Shown here: positions 11,684-22,689 of the stretch, piece after piece
Layout of the letters: the number at the start of each line of letters is the position of its first letter
Position numbering within the stretch: position 1 is the first letter of the stretch
Source: Xylocopa sonorina
Taxonomy: Eukaryota; Arthropoda; Insecta; Hymenoptera; Apidae
Length of the DNA: 64,000 nucleotides
Direction: 5' to 3'
Assembly (NCBI RefSeq): GCF_050948175.1
Contig: NC_135206.1
Span: 1,379,170-1,443,169 of the forward strand
Translations under genes and position numbers: made by a program
The notes under the pieces: model-generated
Databases searched by the model: none
What the model was told of the DNA's origin: nothing
What the model saw: only the letters and a program-made list of their open reading frames with translations

Positions 11684-11883
11684 GCACTCAAAGGGAAAAA
11701 TACACCCAGTAGACGTTGAGCCATCGACTTATTGTTCCATTTTCCTCAACTTCTTACAGTGTTTATAGTATTTTTACAAGTTAAAGTTATTTTTCAGTTA
11801 TTTTCATGCTCATTTTACATTTTCAGTATTTTTCTATTTAGTAATCTAGTTATCACTGTATTTTATTTGAAAAGAAAGACATA

Positions 11884-12725
11884 TTGCTTACGTGGAATCA
11901 CTTTATCCACGTGAGTTCGTGGCGTAGGTTCAATTGTTCTTTTTATCATAATTTTTCTCTGATTTTTTCTAAGTTTCGAGTCATTGAAAAGTTAAAGTTC
12001 AGTAGAGTTTAGTATATCGTATCGTATATTCTTTTGCGAAACACTTACACTTTTTTAAAGTGTTAGTAGAGTCATTTTAGAAGTTTCTCTTTGGGTATGA
12101 AAATGATATTTTTTTTCCTTTCCTTAATTTGGCGATTCTTAAAGTTCATACAGCAATTTTTACAAATATTTAATTAATTTTAGAAAATGTATTGTGGACT
12201 CCGGTTTTAGATTAAAGTAGAGACAGTTCTCGGTACTTTTCATCCATGTGTAATCACCTCCTCGTTGGTGGATCTAGGAATATAAATACATTCACAGGTG
12301 TCAAAACTATAACAATGCAAATGGGTTTTTTTTTCAAAACAAAACAAACAGGCCTTTTAATCTGACTTTGGAAACAGAGTATACCGAGCAAAGCTTGATC
12401 TCCTACGATCTTTAATTAAACTAATTAAATAGATGAATAAAAATGTACAATAGATATCTAGATATAAGTGTATAAATTTATATCAAATAACAAAAAAATA
12501 AAGATATGGAATAATTATATATTGTATTACTAATTTCAAAATGTTGTTAAATACTGGTTAAGTATTATAAATATACTTGGAGGATACCCCACAAAGCAGC
12601 AATCTTTCAATTTAAACAAAAATCATAGTATGGCGCAGATGGAAACGGAACACACAGATGAAGCAAATATGGTACAGCCTGTGAGCCCTGTTTTTCAATT
12701 GACCACAGATCTTGAATGATACATT
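11884..12725. other. AT-rich left-arm stretch, no feature recognised
   Basis: Only its first bases (to about 11880) align with the right arm (26060-26205). The remainder has no recognised protein or repeat. Confidence 0.5.
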
Positions 12726-12729
12726 ATGA

Positions 12730-13018
12730 TCAAGGAGTACCCAGAATTTGTCAGTAAAATGAAAACGGTTCAATTATTCATTGATATTTCTTATTTTATT
12801 TCCTTCAAATTAATCTCCATCGCAAGCAATACACATATTCCCACGCTTCTTTCAATCTTCAAAGCACTTTTAATAGGCCGACATTAAAATCGCCTTCAAC
12901 TCCTTCTGCGAATTCTCCTTTATCTCTTGAATCGTTGGAAACACTTTCCACGAAGTGGTAACTTGAGCCATGGGTACAGGAAACAATCACACGGGGTCAT
13001 GTCAGGTAAATACGGAGT
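12730..13018 (-). pseudogene. mariner transposase C-terminal pseudogene
   Basis: The minus-strand translation gives PYLPDMTPCDCFLYP, where mariner catalytic cores read YSPDLAPCDFFLFP. The Asp of PCD is the third catalytic residue of the DD34D triad. This is followed by KLPLRGKCFQ and, past frame breaks, residues resembling the KKCFEDWKKRW...YFEG tail. The N-terminal half is missing: the fragment abuts the unclassified element at 13019. Confidence 0.8.
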
Positions 13019-13310
13019 GTAAGAAATATCGGGTAACAGGGTGCACGGGCGGTCAACGAGGGCCGTGTGCATTTCCCTGTGGCATCGCCCCACTCCGGGG
13101 CCTTGTCTAAACATACGAATGGGCCATGACGTTGAGGGTGTCCTCGAGGCTAGTACGAATGGCCTAAGAAGGCATTCTTGTATGAACCTTCGGGTGAATC
13201 AGAAATAAATACGCCCAGTAAACGTTGAGCAATCAAGTTTTGTACTTCATTCTCATCTACATCCTACAGGAGCTTGTAAAACTGTATTAACTTTGTTTTG
13301 ATCAAATAGT
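13019..13310. mobile_element. Unclassified element, unoccupied paralogue
   Basis: This is the second copy of the element that surrounds the P-like transposon. It is continuous across the point where the other copy is interrupted (near 13190), which gives the empty-site comparison for the P-like insertion. No coding region was recognised. Confidence 0.65.
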
Positions 13311-13619
13311 AATTGCATTGTACTTGCAAAAGTAGTTGTATTGTCGTGGTGAAGAAACCACGAGTTGTTTATCGATTAAACATTATCGATCATATATACA
13401 CACGTTACGGGCAATGTGTTCAACGTAAGTGTCGCGTCGCGAAAATGGTCGGCCTCCTAATTACAGAACAAAGTTTATGGTACGGACACAATTAATTATC
13501 CACTTTTAAGGACTTTCAAATATTACTTACCTTTTCCGTTATTACTTGAATTTCTCTAAGTATAGGTATTAGAGTCTTAAAGGTTGTTTTGGAATTTGTA
13601 ACGGTTTATACCTATAGTC

Positions 13620-13766
13620 CTCAAACTTCACTATAAATAATTCTAAAATTTCACTAGACATGATCCAAAAGCTTTGCTACAAATGATTTTAAAATTTCGC
13701 TGAAAATAATCCTAAACCTTTGTTATAAACAATCCTAAAATTTTACTACAAATAAAATTTTCCTAG
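13620..13766. repeat. ~23-bp minisatellite, about 6 diverged units
   Basis: Units resemble cctaaaatttcactacaaata, with lengths of 22-24 bp. No function is apparent. Confidence 0.65.
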
Positions 13767-13804
13767 AAATTATCTTAATAATGTATTTTGCAGTACATAA
13801 TTCT

Positions 13805-13807
<3 letters not shown>

Positions 13808-13884
<77 letters not shown>
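13808..13884. repeat. (CT)n microsatellite
   Basis: About 38 nearly uninterrupted CT units. The gypsy LTR at 59442-60830 also has a short CT run (about 60004-60022) before the same downstream sequence, so this is probably an expanded LTR-internal run. Confidence 0.9.
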
Positions 13885-13894
<10 letters not shown>

Positions 13895-14493
13895 TTCTCG
13901 CCCGTTAAGTGATCTTTGGTGTGGTTCTTCGACTTATCGAAGGAAGTAGTGCCTTTCAGCATTGTTCGGGGCATCGATCGGTGGATCTCGGCGATTATCC
14001 ATTTCGAGGCGACGGATGACTCTCGAATCTTCTCCATTCCTTTAATTGCGTCGCGCTTTTCTTCTCTCTAGGGGCTGGGAGGAAGGTGTGATTCCTCCCG
14101 CACCCTATGGAGTGCTCTTCCTCTCTATCTGCAACGGCTGAGTGACGGTCTCAAACGATGCAGGACCTTGCTGCGTTTTCATCCGTCCGGGGGCATATCT
14201 CCATGGCTGATAGTGCTCCACTTTTCTCCAATGTCGAGCCTCCTCATGCCGCTTCAACGCACAGCCCTTCCTGGGACGGGTTTTCCTCCTTCTTCGCTGG
14301 GACGTCGTGTTCGGTAGCCTTTCTCATTTTTACCGAAATAGGGTGAAGGGGCGGGCAAGGGGACTCAAAAAAGGGGTTACAACGCCGCAAACTCATAGTC
14401 TATCGCTATCGCAATTTTAGCAAAATCTCTCCGAACGTGGGTGGTAATCGGCGCGCCAAGGTGGTACGAACCTTGTGACGTCACCACGTCACA
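13885..14493 (-). mobile_element. Partial solo LTR of the 54-60 kb gypsy family
   Basis: The order of landmarks matches the LTR at 59442-60830: CT run, cattgttcggggcatcgatc, ggcgatt, cgcacagcccttcc-like, tatcgctatcgc and gaaccttgtgacgtcacc. It ends at 14493 with the LTR terminus cgtcaca. The TG end and about 600 bp are missing at the left. No internal region adjoins it. Orientation is that of a minus-strand element. Confidence 0.75.
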
Positions 14494-14779
14494 GTCTTTA
14501 TGTCCAAGCTTAGGAACTCCTATTTTTGGAATATAGAAATATTGTCGTAATGGTCTCAGGTTGAAAAGACAAACGTGCTAAAAGAATTGGCAAGAAAGCC
14601 TAAAGAATGTTCAAGATAAACTACCAACTGTTAACATCCATTCACGAATCCGACATAAACAAAATTGTCAAATATATTCATACCAAACGTTTTAGCAACA
14701 CGATCAACGAACAAAATTGTAAAATATGGAATATACAGTACTCTGCAAAACTCCTGATCACCGCCTGACATTTGTTCTA

Positions 14780-14980
14780 TATTTAAATCAATCAATGTCA
14801 ATGACGCTTACTAACTACCATGCTGTAGATCCTGTTTCAGCTTGATAATGACCCCAAACACACAGCACGAACCACGAAAAGTTATTTGCAAGAGTTAGAA
14901 AAGATATAGAAATATTAAAAGTTCTGAACTGGTCAGTTCAAAGTTCTGACTTAAATATTATTCAAATTGGTTTTTAATAA
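14780..14980 (+). pseudogene. Tc1-like transposase fragment
   Basis: The plus-strand translation contains LDNDPKHTARTTKSYL, matching the Tc1 core QDNDPKHTA with its second catalytic Asp. In another frame it reads VLNWSVQSSDLNIIQ, matching WPAQSPDLNIIE with the final catalytic Glu changed to Gln. Stops and shifts break the frame. It lies only in the left arm, next to the resumption of palindrome homology at 14985. Confidence 0.8.
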
Positions 14981-16379
14981 AGTAAAAAATGCACAATGTT
15001 TCTTTTCTCTTTTTTAATATTATTCGAACGGCTAAACATGAAGATTTCTGTGGTCGGTCGTAAACGTATTAAAGCATCGTAATTAACAAAAACTCGAGAA
15101 AAGGCTAGCAAATATCGAGGCTCGTTGTTACAGCATCTATCACCTTATCGCGTCGGTTACTAAGGCGAACCAACCGACGAAGAACCAGCGAATCGCGCTG
15201 CTTCCCATCGTAACTGAAAGTAGGGACAGAGTGGGCACCGCGTCCTCCAATTGACAAGCGTAACGATATAAGGTAAATTACGCAAGTTGAGGAAAAAGCC
15301 TAGAAGATTAATGCCTCACTGGCTGCTCTATTTTGACTACCTTTGCATCACTGAATCGTCTTATTTTAACAAATTTAGTTAATAGACCATGAAGTATAAA
15401 CATGATGCCTCGTAATTTAACTAACTTAAAATTAATAAAACTGTATTTAAATGTTTGAAGCTATGTAAAACATTTATTATAAATTTTTTTCAAATAAAAT
15501 ATTACTAAAATAGTTTACCGTGCTTGGAGAAAAAAATTTCCTTTGCACTCATGCTTAACGTATTATCAATAAATTTTGTTTACTACTGTTAACATACGAT
15601 CGTGAACACATGAAATGTACTAATCAGCAATGCTGTTTGAAACGTTGATGTAAAACATTTATTATAAATTTTTTTCAAATAAAATACTACGAAAATCACG
15701 GGACATAACAAATTGTATTTCGGAGCAGTTTTTCTCTTTGTGCTGCTGCGCGATTTTCATACTATTATATACACCTATTTGTAAAAAACTTAGCATTATT
15801 TATTTATGGTCGTATAAAAATAATACTAAGAATTTCTTTTTCCTTTACTTGTATTCTATCTCTTACTCTCTTCTTCCATGTTCAATATGAAAGAGTGTTC
15901 AGATCGACGAAACAATAAAAAGTGGAATCTTCGAAAGCCTTGTTTGTTACACGTTCGTGATGAAAAGGATATTTTTGAGATTAAGACATTTTAAGTAATT
16001 TCGTAAACTCTCGTGACCTTCGACACAAATAGTCATTAGAATATCTCATTTCGATGTCGTCGGTAGTAATCGCATGTTGTAAACAAGGTATTCCTTAAGG
16101 GTCAGTCCAGTATGTGAAACAAACATAAACGAACGAATATTCAATTAGAACAAGCAGTTCAATATTAAGTTGGCGGACAGCGTCGCGAGTAACCGCGTTC
16201 AAGCTGAGATTTATAACCCTCTCGCGAATTAAATTAGTCGTTAATAGTCGAACTTCACCTTCTTTTTTCAAATTTCTTTTCGGTTTCGTGCTAGAACAAA
16301 GAATTCGTGTAAAAAATTGTATTTGTTCTTATTGGTGAAACTTGCCATTTCAAAATAGGGTAATAAGAACCGTGTAAAA

Positions 16380-16555
16380 AAAGAGTTAGATGTATTTTTT
16401 CACATTTTTACACGTCGATTTTGAGTCTCCATGTGTTTAGGCAGTTCTATATTTCATTAAATAGGGTTTGTAGAGCGACTTTTATCGTTACTGGATCTTT
16501 GCGTTGGTCTAGGTCATCCGCAAAGGCTGTTACTCTACTGTCTTTAATATGTCGA
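16380..16555 (-). pseudogene. Jockey-like LINE RT fragment, left copy
   Basis: This inverted counterpart of 21480-21650 contains the stretch encoding FADD-like palm residues, with the codons between FADD and TNAKF partly deleted, and the following residues up to the LINE truncation point. It is non-functional. It gives the inner anchor of the palindrome. Confidence 0.7.
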
Positions 16556-16559
16556 ATAA

Positions 16560-18110
16560 TATCGGTGTGTTGACCGCTCCTTATCGAAGCCTGCTTCAAT
16601 CGTGAATGCTCGTGATCACGTCATATGTCATATAGTCCATAGCATTTTAATCAGGTGTTGCGGAAATTTCTTTTTATTAATTTATAAAATAATCCATCCA
16701 ACCATATGGTGTCGAATGTATTTCCATATCGATTAACTGAGATGACCTGCATATATGCCCAGTGTTGTAACGTCCATAATCTTTATTAATAAAAGTTGAT
16801 CGTACACATTGCATGCTTAAGATGAATATTATGAGAAAGTCTAAAATATGTGATCTATTGGCTTCAAATATAAGCATACCTTGACCATAATCACATGTGT
16901 TGTTGTAATTATGTATTATCATATAATTTTTAACTAATTTTGATTTAAACATTTGGTAATTATTTAGTAAAGTAGAGTCAGTTCCTTGACTTTAAAATGT
17001 AATGTTGAGAACATAACTTTGAATAACTTTTTCTAACGACTTAATTATTGTAGCAGTCTCTTATAGTCTTTGATATATTTGCAAAGAATTACTACTACTA
17101 TATTGATCTTTGCTTACAAATGCATAGTTAAGATTCTGTTGTTTCTATAAGTACATCTTTGTGATAGAAAAACTATCTTTACGACAATTGAGATATGAAA
17201 ACTCTTTTGAACGTATAGATCTCATAAACGTTGGCAAATGCCAACAGATGAAAAATATTACTTGCGAAACAAATGAATTCGAGTATATTATTATCTATGA
17301 ATTACGCTTAGAACTAAATAAAAAAATAGCGGAATTGGAATTAAAATATGTCTGAGGAAGCTATAAGGAAGGACGTAATGAAAAAGGAATCACTATTCTT
17401 AAATAAATCGAAACAATCAACTTCAATTTCACTTATAATGGTGAAAGTAAATACCATACACTTCATTCAAAAAAGTGTAAGACTATTTTACAGTTGGAGG
17501 AGGGTAAGAAAATAATACTAAATCAGAAAAGATAGGAAAATAAAGGAGTATGTTAATCGTATTTAGAGTAATTAATTGAGAAAAATAAGGAATCGGCTGA
17601 CGAGGCAGTAAACGAGGCTGTATTTGATTAATTAAGGAAAAGCTATGTATTTTAAAAGTAAACGTCAGTTTTCTTGGTAACCTGCTGAATACTCTGTATA
17701 AACAATAGACATATAAGAATTTTTTTATACTTTTTTTTCTTTAAATTGCACTTATTTAGAATGCCAAGGGTTACATTACATACAAGTTATATAAACGCTT
17801 AATATAACATGGTTTCTGTTTGTATTTTTGCAGAGTCGTTTGGTTTGCTTAAGCTCTCGTCGAGTTTTTCACTCTTGGGCTTCAGTGTTTTTGTGTTGTA
17901 TAGTTTTTTCTCCCTAATATAAATCTTAAATTAATTGGTTGGTTTTTTGTGGTGTCCAAAAATGAACGGATGGGCGGAATATCAAAAACAGCGCGTACAT
18001 TGACATATACGAATAGGCCAGGCAATATCGTATAAGTTAATGCGATGGAGGAATGAAAGAAGAAAGTTGCATGAAGGATTGCTACCTTTGTTTTGAACAC
18101 GTGCGTACAG
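16560..18110. other. AT-rich left-arm stretch, no feature recognised
   Basis: Short open frames (16677-16952 minus, 17161-17355 plus, 17882-18100 minus) match no family I know and have no right-arm equivalent that I could find. Confidence 0.5.
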
Positions 18111-18116
18111 AAATAT

Positions 18117-18194
18117 ATATCTGTTATTATATATTATATATATATATTATTATTATATATTATATATATATATTATATATATATATATATATAT

Positions 18195-18229
<35 letters not shown>

Positions 18230-18234
18230 TTTGT

Positions 18235-18269
<35 letters not shown>

Positions 18270-18270
18270 T
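18117..18270. repeat. (TA)n and (ATTT)n compound microsatellite
   Basis: An interrupted AT tract is followed by about 20 ATTT units. Long frames predicted here are low-complexity Ile/Tyr/Leu artefacts. Confidence 0.95.
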
Positions 18271-18724
18271 GTACAGATACCGTCTTTCTATTTCCGTGTT
18301 TTAGTTTCTGTATTTCCTTTAATTAAGCATGTCGTCGTTATTTCAAATAGTATTTTTTATTACTTCCGTACACAAATCAATAAATGAACAATAAGAATTC
18401 AGAAATAACAAAATCTTAGCGTGTGAAAGTACACGTGGAGTGTGTTGCATCTTCGAATTTATTTTTATATTAGAGGATACGAAATTAAAGGTATATTGTG
18501 TCGTTACGACATTCCCATCGCGTCAAGCGATATAATATTTAGCGCTTCAGATCAACTCTTAGATCACATCAAGTTGTGCATGTATTGCATAACTATCGTT
18601 TAGAGAAAGAAGATGAGCTCGTATACGTCGGTAATAATTAAAATCCAAAGGACTAAATCGTTTTGTGTCTAGTAACGATAGAACGATTCATTTAACAAGA
18701 CTGTACTTTAACAAAAGTTTCTCG

Positions 18725-18960
18725 AGAGCAAGCGTAATTGTAATTGAGTGGGAATTTAATTGAACACAGTACTGCTTCTCTTCAACTCAAACTTAAAAAT
18801 TGACTCCGTACACGCATCCTTTTATACATTCACTCATCGAACATTCTCAATTATTGCTCCTGGATTTTCGTGTATTTCCTTTTTTTATATACAATATTTA
18901 ATATTTAAGAATATTCGCAATTACCAGATTGACAGGCATGAAACATGTAAATAGTAATAT
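18725..18960 (+). repeat. Dispersed repeat family A, shortened copy in the spacer
   Basis: This is a direct match to 32765-33360 with an internal deletion: the aattgagtgg...cacagtactgcttct part joins directly to cttcaactcaaa. Its presence in the palindrome centre may reflect a local rearrangement. Confidence 0.6.
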
Positions 18961-19035
18961 TGCCAACTTCTACAGCTTATTATTTGACATTGCACAATTA
19001 ATATGGGTGCATACTTTGATGAATAAAATAATTCC

Positions 19036-19689
19036 TTATATTTCTAACTTATCAATCAACTTTGTCTTTTTTTCAACGAATTTCATCCTTGACGACCAGA
19101 TAGATCGCGCCCACAAAAGATTTTCCTTAAAGTTAGGTTTCCTGTCGATAACGGGTTTCCTGTTGAACAAGGAATAATCGTACGATGAATCATTATCATT
19201 TTTCATTGGAAGCTTTGGTCTGGTGTTAATCATTGAATAATAAGTATGGGATATCAAGCATCGTCGCTTTCGCCATGTACGGAACGTCAAATAGTAATTT
19301 ATTAAACGGTACGTTATGACGGACGTGCCCTGAAACTTTATGGACCAAGTCTTTATGGAGCTATTCAAAATGGATATCGTCAGTCCAAATACGTTTGACA
19401 CCGGTAGCCGTGAAATTTGAAACGGATCAAACGAAAAAAGTATTTGTGGATTCGAAGAAAATTAGAGTCGACTCGATATTCGTCGATATTCAAGATTTAT
19501 CGCCAGAACATAATTATTTACGAATTTTCGGTGACTTCGAACGAAATTAAATACTCTGCAAATAAAGATCCAACAATAAACGTCGATGTGCGTAACAAGG
19601 TACATACAAATTGTCGAAGATATTATAGTACCGAAACGAAATTGGCATTTAACACAAGATTCATGTTTGTTCATACGTTGACATATTGA
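19036..19689. other. Unrecognised open frames in palindrome spacer
   Basis: A 121-codon minus-strand frame (19036-19401) and a 90-codon plus-strand frame (19417-19689) lie back to back. Neither shows a motif I can name. Both start at an ATG. Base composition is slightly less AT-rich than around them. They may be decayed transposon or exon pieces, or chance frames. Confidence 0.25.
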
Positions 19690-20389
19690 AATAATCCAAC
19701 ATTTGGTATAGCTGTGAACACAAGTTCATTTTAACTGTGACATAATTTAGAGATATAACGTGATATATCAAACTGCGATATAACGCCAGTTATTATTACT
19801 ATGTTGGTTGTTATCGACAGGAAACAAACTTTTTTATGTTGCTACTATTATCGTTAAAGTGATAGTTGTTAAATACATGCGTAATATAATGTGATCTAAG
19901 GAATGATCTCAAACGCCAAATATCATTTCGTTCGGCTCGATGGGAACGTCGTAACAACATAATGTAGCTTTAGTTTCGTATACTGTAAGGTTTGTATATT
20001 TATCAAAATAAATTCGAAGATGCAACACTCCACGTGGTTGCTTTGTTATTCAACACTATAAACAACGACCACCATCGTGATACTTTTAGTTTACTATTAC
20101 ATTATATGTATATTAAATATTATATTGTAACTGAGATATTAGAAATAACCTTTTGAAGAAGGAAAAACAGAATTTAGCCAGGAGGAGAGAATATAGAACT
20201 ATACAAGTTTTGTTTATTGTCGTCAACAAATAATGAGAAAGGGAGAATTTGAACAAGGGAAAGAAAGAAGAAAGGAAGAAAGGAAAGAAAGATTATACAT
20301 TTACAAAAATTATTCATAAATTCCAATGGATTTCGTATACTCGTTATTAATTGTGTAATTGTTTATATAGTTATCATATTATAAACTTA

Positions 20390-20620
20390 GTTTATAGACG
20401 GTGAGGTACAAACACGATGCCTCACAATTAAACTAACTGAAAATTAATAAAGCTGCATTTAAATGTCCGAAGCTGTGTAAAACATTTTGTGCAAATAAAA
20501 TACTACCAAAACTGTTTGCCGTCCTTAGGGAAAAAAATTCGCTCCACACCCACGCTTAACGTGTTAGTTATAAACTTTTTTTTACTATTGTTAACATACA
20601 AAGCTTTGCGCATGTACATG
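20390..20620 (+). repeat. Dispersed repeat, third copy
   Basis: This matches 15370-15600 in direct orientation and 24250-24540 in inverted orientation (acaaacacgatgcctcac, taaaacattt, caaataaaatactac). The 15.4 and 24.4 kb copies are the palindrome partners, so this is an extra dispersed copy. No coding content was recognised. Confidence 0.65.
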
Positions 20621-20939
20621 ATGTAATATATTACAACAAGCATGAAAGGTGAAGCTTGTACGAAAGGCCTATTATATCTAGGAGGAACTATTAACTTCGT
20701 TCGATCCATCGTGAACGCGTATGGCTTTGCACGTACGAATGTTGCAACGTGAAACACGAAGGCATGGACCACAAGTCGGCTTTGCCTTCCACTTGAGTCT
20801 ACCAAAAGTTGGGAGCAGCCCGAAACACATTAGACAACTCAGACATAATACAAACACCACCAAACTACATTTTATATCGAACTATAGTTCACTACAGTTC
20901 ACTACAGTTTAAATTCCTAATATCGTATTGAAAACCTGA

Positions 20940-21650
20940 CATCAAAATACAGAAAAAGCTGTGCAATTCTTTTTAACAACTGCTTACATAACACATACTA
21001 TCCAGAAGAATGCAAAACTGCAAAAACAATCCCCATTAAAGAAGAAGACAAAGACGGAAGCAACCCAGCAAATTATAGGCCGACTACTCTACTACCGAAT
21101 ATTAGTAAAATTTATGAAATAGTAAGAAAAGAAGCCATGAACCATCATTGGAGTAAAAACAACATGATACCAAAACCACAACTTGGATGTAGACATAAAC
21201 GCAACTATAAAATTTGTAGATGACATGTATTGGGCAAAAAATAAGGACAAACGTCTGGGCTCTCTGTTAATCCATATGGGAAAACATTCGACGCCATGTT
21301 GCTGGACGGATTATTTTATAAATTAATAAAAAAATTAATTTCCGAAACACCTGATTAAAATGCTATGGACTATATGACACATGTTAAAAAATGCATAATA
21401 ACAGATGAACAACATCTACGTCGGAGATTTATCAATAATGTTTGAACTAAATTAAAAAAAAGACAGAAAAGTAACAGTCTTTGCAGATGACATGGTGATC
21501 TAGACCAACGCAAAGTTCCAGTAACGATAAAAGTCGCTCTACAAACCCTATTTAATGAAATATAAAACTGCCTAAACACATGGAGACTTAAAATCGACGT
21601 GTAAAAATGTGAAAAAATACATCTAACTCTTTTTTTACACGGTTCTTTTT
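20940..21650 (+). pseudogene. Jockey-like LINE reverse transcriptase pseudogene, right copy
   Basis: The plus-strand translation, over several frames, reads the ordered RT blocks: CLHNTYYPEECKTAKTIPI, then NYRPTTLLPNISKIYE (RPISLL block), QLGCRHKR (FGFR block), GKTFDAMLLDGLFYKL (KAFDxV block with the first catalytic Asp) and TVFADDMVI (the YxDD catalytic block), followed by TWRLKIDV. Stops and shifts separate the blocks. Only its 3' part has a counterpart in the left arm (16380-16555). Endonuclease and ORF1 are absent: a 5'-truncated dead copy. Confidence 0.85.
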
Positions 21651-21899
21651 ACCCGATTTTGAAACAGCACGGTTCACCAATATGAACGAGTACAATTTTT
21701 TACTCGAATTTTTTGTTCTACCACGAATTCAAAAAGAAATTTGAAAAAAGAAGGCGAAGTTTGGCTATTAACGGCTGATTTAATTCGCGAGAGGGTTATA
21801 AACCCCAGCTTAAACGCGGTTACTCGCGACGCTGTCCGCCAACTTAATATTGAACTGGTTGTTCTAATTGAATATTCGTTCGTTTATGTTTCTTTCACA

Positions 21900-22232
21900 A
21901 TTCGACCGTTTTTATGAGAGGTTGTTCGTTTATTGTTAGCCGATGATCGTGTATATCCGACTGTTTATTTCGTTCGCTAGATTTTTGGATCCGCTCGACA
22001 CTGTTGGCATTTGCCGAAACGATGCAAATTAGCAATCAGTGTGCCTTTTCGAGTATCGTCCACACACTCTTGTGCGCTCGAGGCGCGCATTCGTCTCAAG
22101 AGAGTGGGAAGATATGCCTGCACCGACGTGGAATCTTCGAAATCCCCCGGTGACGTTTTGAGAATTCCCCAAAGGTCAAGATTTCGGTCCAGTCCCATTA
22201 TGTACACGGTTCGATGTACTGCTTCATACACA
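21900..22232. other. GC-richer insertion in right arm
   Basis: The left arm reads continuously at the corresponding point (about 16110). The inserted segment is bounded by similar short sequences, cacaattcgac and cacatattcgac. It is noticeably richer in GC and has overlapping short frames on both strands. It could be a non-autonomous element or the ancestral state deleted from the left arm. No family was recognised. Confidence 0.45.
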
Positions 22233-22689
22233 TATTCGACTGACCCTTAAATAATACCTTGTTTACAACATGCGATTACTATCAACGACATCGAAATGAG
22301 ATATTCTAATGACCATTTGTGTCGAAGGTCACGAGAGTTTACGAAGTTACTTAAAACGTCTTAATCTCAAAAATAGCCTTTTCGTCACGAACGTGTAATA
22401 AACGTGTAAAAAAAATTTATTGTTCCATTTGTCGGAACACGCTTTCATATTGAACATGTAAGAAGAGAGTGAGAGATACAAGAAAAGGAAAAAGAAATTC
22501 TTAATAATATATTTATACGACCATAAATAAATAATGTTAATTTTATTACAAATAGGTGTATATAATAGTATGAAAATCACGCAGCGGCATAAAGCAAAAA
22601 TAAAAGATAAACGAACGTATAACCCTGCTTGGGCTCACACGCGTACGCACGCATATACGTACACATGTTCGTTCAAATACGTTCCAACC

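Larger units (their letters stand above)
8676..11725. mobile_element. Left-arm-only insertion: unclassified element split by a P-like transposon
   Basis: Homology to the right arm stops at about 8675 and resumes at about 11730, both matching right-arm position 26205, so this whole block is a clean insertion. Its outer parts (8680-8828 and 11476-11530, then about 11690-11725) match 13019-13310: a start like gtaagaaatatcgggtaac, then catttccctg, catacgaat, cgaggctagtacgaatgg, gaaccttcgggtgaatcag and cagtagacgttgag. The inner part is the P-superfamily element. The class of the outer element is unknown; no transposase was seen. Confidence 0.7.
1..18620. repeat. Left arm of ~37 kb imperfect palindrome
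   Basis: Reading this stretch against the reverse complement of 19880-37180 gives homology in strictly collinear order. Base 1 pairs with about 37180, 8675 with 26205, 11730-11880 with 26205-26060, 14985 with 24905, 16555 with about 21480, and 18420-18620 with 20045-19880. The arm is interrupted by left-only insertions, mainly 8676-11725 (a P-superfamily element inside another element) and 11885-14980 (mariner, LTR and Tc1 fragments). Homology reaches the first base of the window, so the true arm probably extends further left. By eye, identity ranges from roughly 80% to about 99%. Confidence 0.9.
18621..19879. other. Spacer of the palindrome
   Basis: This is the unpaired centre between the innermost inverted segments 18420-18620 and 19880-20045. 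It contains a shortened copy of repeat family A (18725-18960) and unrecognised frames at 19036-19689. It is AT-rich and no gene was recognised. Confidence 0.6.

Noticed and set aside
13735..14037. Arg-Glu repeat protein frame
   Set aside because: It is a translation of the CT microsatellite plus LTR sequence.
18053..18326. Hydrophobic Ile/Tyr/Leu-rich frames resembling membrane proteins
   Set aside because: They are translations of TA and ATTT microsatellites.
20640..20910. Overlapping frames on both strands as a small host gene
   Set aside because: No family motif, frames overlap in opposite directions, and the stretch adjoins a dispersed repeat and a dead LINE.
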